Of a stretch of DNA of 64,000 bases, positions 61,922-64,000 are shown piece by piece. The stretch is taken from the NCBI RefSeq assembly GCF_003025035.1, contig NZ_PYJN01000019.1, forward strand, positions 310,001 to 374,000, given 5' to 3'. Origin of the DNA: Rhizobium sp. SEMIA4064 (GTDB lineage Bacteria; Pseudomonadota; Alphaproteobacteria; Rhizobiales; Rhizobiaceae). Position 1 is the first letter of the stretch, and each line of letters begins with the position of its first letter. Made by a program: the position numbers and the translations under genes. The notes beneath the pieces were generated by a model. That model was not told the origin of the DNA. It saw nothing but the letters and a program-made list of their open reading frames with translations, and searched no databases.

Positions 61922-63898
61922 CTATTCGACCGAATTGAACTTCTTCACTTGCAGGAAGTTCACGGCCGTACCGCTGAAGCGTTCCGGGTCGATCGACGCG
62001 GTCTGCACCTTGAAGCCGTCGGTATAGACGGCGGTCGGCTGAGCGCGCAGCGTCGGGCTGACGAAGCGCGGAGCCTTGACCGGGCGGTTGACGATCTCGA
62101 CGCGGGCATTGGTGATCGCCCACTGCGAGATCATCTTCTCGGTCAGCTTCGGCTCGGTGGTCACCGTCGCGCGACCTGCATCGGCCACTGCGGCATCCTG
62201 CTTGTTCGGCCGGCCACCCTTGGTCGCCATCCCGGCAGCAATCGGACTCTCCTGCGACCGCGCCGGTTCGAAGCTGTCGTTGAAGCGGCCGCTGTTGACC
62301 TTGATTTTGTTGGAAGTCGGCGCAAGTGCGGCAACCTGCATCGGCATCGGCTGTCCCGGCCGCTTCTGCGGCGAGACCGCTGCAATAGCCCGGACGGCGT
62401 CATTATCGGCAGCGGTATTGTTCTCGTCCGGCGGCGTGGCATCCGCAACACTCTTCGGCGGTATCTCGTCCTTGGATGCGGCATTGTTAGCAGCCACATT
62501 GACCGGAACGCCGGCATTCGCATCCGCTTGATCGACGCGATGCTGTTCGAGAGCCGCCACGATCGACGGCGACAGCGTGCCTTCGTCGGCCGCATCATCG
62601 ATCGCATCCGGATCGGCATCGGCGGAGGCGAGCAGGCTTTCAGCCACTTCCGGACGCTCGGCCGGAACCGGCACGTCGGCGGTCTGATCCTTCGCGTCCG
62701 ACTCGGCGGAGGCTAGCTCGGCATCACCGGGCGAGCGACGGTCAAGTAGTGCCGGCACGGGAACGCGATAGTCACGAAGATCCGCATATTGCTGGTCCTG
62801 CTGGCCGTTTGCATCCGGCATGGCCGCGGTAAGCGCATCCTGAGCGGCGTTATGCGGCTGCGACAGCAGAGCCGAAGCCACTTCGCTGCCCGCCGGCTGG
62901 TTGCCGAAGGCTGGACGAACCTGTGGAACAGGCGCGTTTATGCTGGCAACCTGCGTAGCCGGTTGGCTGTCGTCGCCGTCATCCGCGGTTGCGGGAGCCT
63001 GGTCGGTCTTCTTGCTGGCAACAAGGGTGGCCGGCGCTGCCGTCGTCGGCGCACCTTCATCCGCATTGTCCTCTTCCTCATCCGCGCCGCCGCCGCCAAA
63101 CAGTCTGGCGAAGAAGCCGCGACGCGCATGCGAAGCGCTGGCGATCTGGATATCGTCGGAAGACATGCGGCGCTTGTAGTCGGCAACCGCCTCCTGATAG
63201 CCCGGCAACGGCCGACCATCAGCCGGAATATGCATCGTCTTGCCATCGGGGAAGAGACGGACGAGATCCTGGCGATCCATGCGCGGCCAGGCGCGCACGC
63301 CGCCGACGTCCATATGCACGAAGGGCGAACCGGACGTCGGATAATAGCCGACGCCGCCAACCTGCAGCTTCATGCCGATCTCGCGCAGCTTGGTGAGCTT
63401 GACATCGGGAATATAGAAATCCATCGCGTTGCCGAGCATATGCTGGCTCTTCTTCGCGACACCCGTATGGGCCGAACGCGTGCGCAGCATCTCGTTGGTT
63501 CCCGGCGAGCGGAAGCCGCAGACGACATAGATGAATTCATGCGAACCGCTTTCGCGGTAGACTTCCCAGATCAGGTCAAACAAGCGCGGGTTCATCTTGG
63601 TCGGCTGGTTTTTACGCCAGTCGCGCAGGATGCGGTTCAGTTTCTCCAGACCGTCCGGATCGAACTTTCCATTGCGCTTGTAGGTGATGACTGCCTTTTC
63701 GCCTGTATGGACGTAGTAGATCTTGAGGCTGCGGGTTTCGCCGCCTGCCTGGGAGGGGGAGCCAACGAAAACCGGAGTGGAAACGGCCATCGCAAGCAGA
63801 CCAACGGCTACGACCTTGGCCACCTTACGCAATATCTCCGAGCACGCAAAAAGCCTGCTCAAGCTATTAGGCTTGGTATTTCCACTCAGATTCGGCAA
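61922..63898 (-). CDS. DUF882 murein-peptidase-like protein with long disordered tail
   Basis: A 658-residue exported protein. An N-terminal membrane/signal segment (VAKVVAVGLLAMAVSTPVFVG) precedes a DUF882/LAS-type metallopeptidase domain (about residues 60-230). This contains GFRSPGTNEMLRTRSAHTG, KKSQHMLGNAMDFYIP and SPFVHMDVG, with the zinc histidines and aspartate of MepK-like murein endopeptidases. The remaining 400 residues are acidic, alanine/proline/aspartate-rich and probably disordered, unlike the short E. coli relative. It may cut peptidoglycan crosslinks. The first 25 residues may be spurious; start uncertain. Confidence 0.8.
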   Translation of the reverse strand: MPNLSGNTKPNSLSRLFACSEILRKVAKVVAVGLLAMAVSTPVFVGSPSQAGGETRSLKIYYVHTGEKAVITYKRNGKFDPDGLEKLNRILRDWRKNQPTKMNPRLFDLIWEVYRESGSHEFIYVVCGFRSPGTNEMLRTRSAHTGVAKKSQHMLGNAMDFYIPDVKLTKLREIGMKLQVGGVGYYPTSGSPFVHMDVGGVRAWPRMDRQDLVRLFPDGKTMHIPADGRPLPGYQEAVADYKRRMSSDDIQIASASHARRGFFARLFGGGGADEEEDNADEGAPTTAAPATLVASKKTDQAPATADDGDDSQPATQVASINAPVPQVRPAFGNQPAGSEVASALLSQPHNAAQDALTAAMPDANGQQDQQYADLRDYRVPVPALLDRRSPGDAELASAESDAKDQTADVPVPAERPEVAESLLASADADPDAIDDAADEGTLSPSIVAALEQHRVDQADANAGVPVNVAANNAASKDEIPPKSVADATPPDENNTAADNDAVRAIAAVSPQKRPGQPMPMQVAALAPTSNKIKVNSGRFNDSFEPARSQESPIAAGMATKGGRPNKQDAAVADAGRATVTTEPKLTEKMISQWAITNARVEIVNRPVKAPRFVSPTLRAQPTAVYTDGFKVQTASIDPERFSGTAVNFLQVKKFNSVE

Positions 63899-64000
63899 TT
63901 CGATCCCCGTCCGACAGACAATGTCGCATCGTGTTCCAAATGGCTGTCAATTGCGGTGACACGATGGCAAAAATGCCACACATGGTCGCCCTCTTCATAC
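63899..64000. other. Right-end intergenic remnant
   Basis: The last 102 bases hold the upstream region of the DUF882 gene; no gene is seen before the window ends. Confidence 0.4.

Noticed and set aside
1..64000. CRISPR array, prophage, insertion sequence, tRNA or rRNA
   Set aside because: No evenly spaced direct repeats, integrase, transposase, phage structural genes or clover-leaf sequences were noticed. The only repeats are the receptor block, the RIME-like element, small palindromes and the BcsB codon repeat.

Overview
The window is about 64 kb of GC-rich, gene-dense chromosomal DNA from an alphaproteobacterium, almost certainly Rhizobiaceae and most likely Rhizobium. The indicators are the tkt-gap-pgk-fba glycolytic cluster, a bcsN-bcsA-bcsB-bcsZ cellulose cluster, RcdA and GapR homologues, DUF1192/DUF1244/DUF1036/DUF465 proteins typical of Rhizobiales, a RIME-like intergenic palindromic element and other small palindromic repeats. 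Assignments come from reading translated sequence and motifs; no database search was run.

Layout. 1-7.9 kb: central carbon genes tkt (5' end outside the window), gap, pgk and class I fba, interrupted by a small TumE/TumA-like toxin-antitoxin pair and a CvrA-type K+/H+ antiporter. 7.9-19.5 kb: a RIME-like repeat, PhzF, an MFS carrier, DUF1192, a structured intergenic region that may encode a small RNA, rcdA with a CtrA-like box upstream, rpmE, an ABC exporter, a DGPF/YCII protein with an ECF42-type sigma factor, a MotA/TolQ plus OmpA-type pair, and suhB.

19.8-31.4 kb: a complete non-flagellar-linked chemosensory operon on the minus strand, STAS-cheY-cheA-cheW-mcp-mcp-cheW-cheR-cheB. Several of its genes overlap at ATGA. 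Its two receptor genes share a 712-bp stretch that reads as identical. Divergent from it is a large soluble protein with a CheZ-like D-x-x-x-Q motif. 31.5-38.6 kb: Sel1-repeat protein, ThiE-like protein, ArsR regulator, two YdcH/DUF465 micro-proteins, purE-purK, a cysteine-free L36, a TPR protein and an alpha/beta hydrolase.

38.6-48.9 kb: a LysR regulator divergent from a tautomerase-cupin-DUF4865 operon, a threonine dehydratase-like enzyme, a LysE exporter, an SBP56/methanethiol-oxidase-type protein with a membrane partner, DUF1036-pyk, N-formylglutamate amidohydrolase, DUF1244 and gapR. 49.3-58.5 kb: a CtrA-like box followed by the cellulose operon bcsN-bcsA-bcsB-bcsZ-TPR. 58.5-64 kb: a DJ-1/PfpI protein, a small tautomerase, an SDR lacking the usual catalytic tyrosine with an upstream LysR gene, and a DUF882 murein-peptidase-like protein.

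The most interesting leads are the chemosensory operon with its homogenised receptors and possible CheZ-like phosphatase, CtrA-type boxes in front of rcdA and of the cellulose operon, the candidate small RNA upstream of rcdA, and the LysR/tautomerase/cupin/DUF4865 module. No CRISPR array, prophage, transposase gene, tRNA or rRNA was seen.
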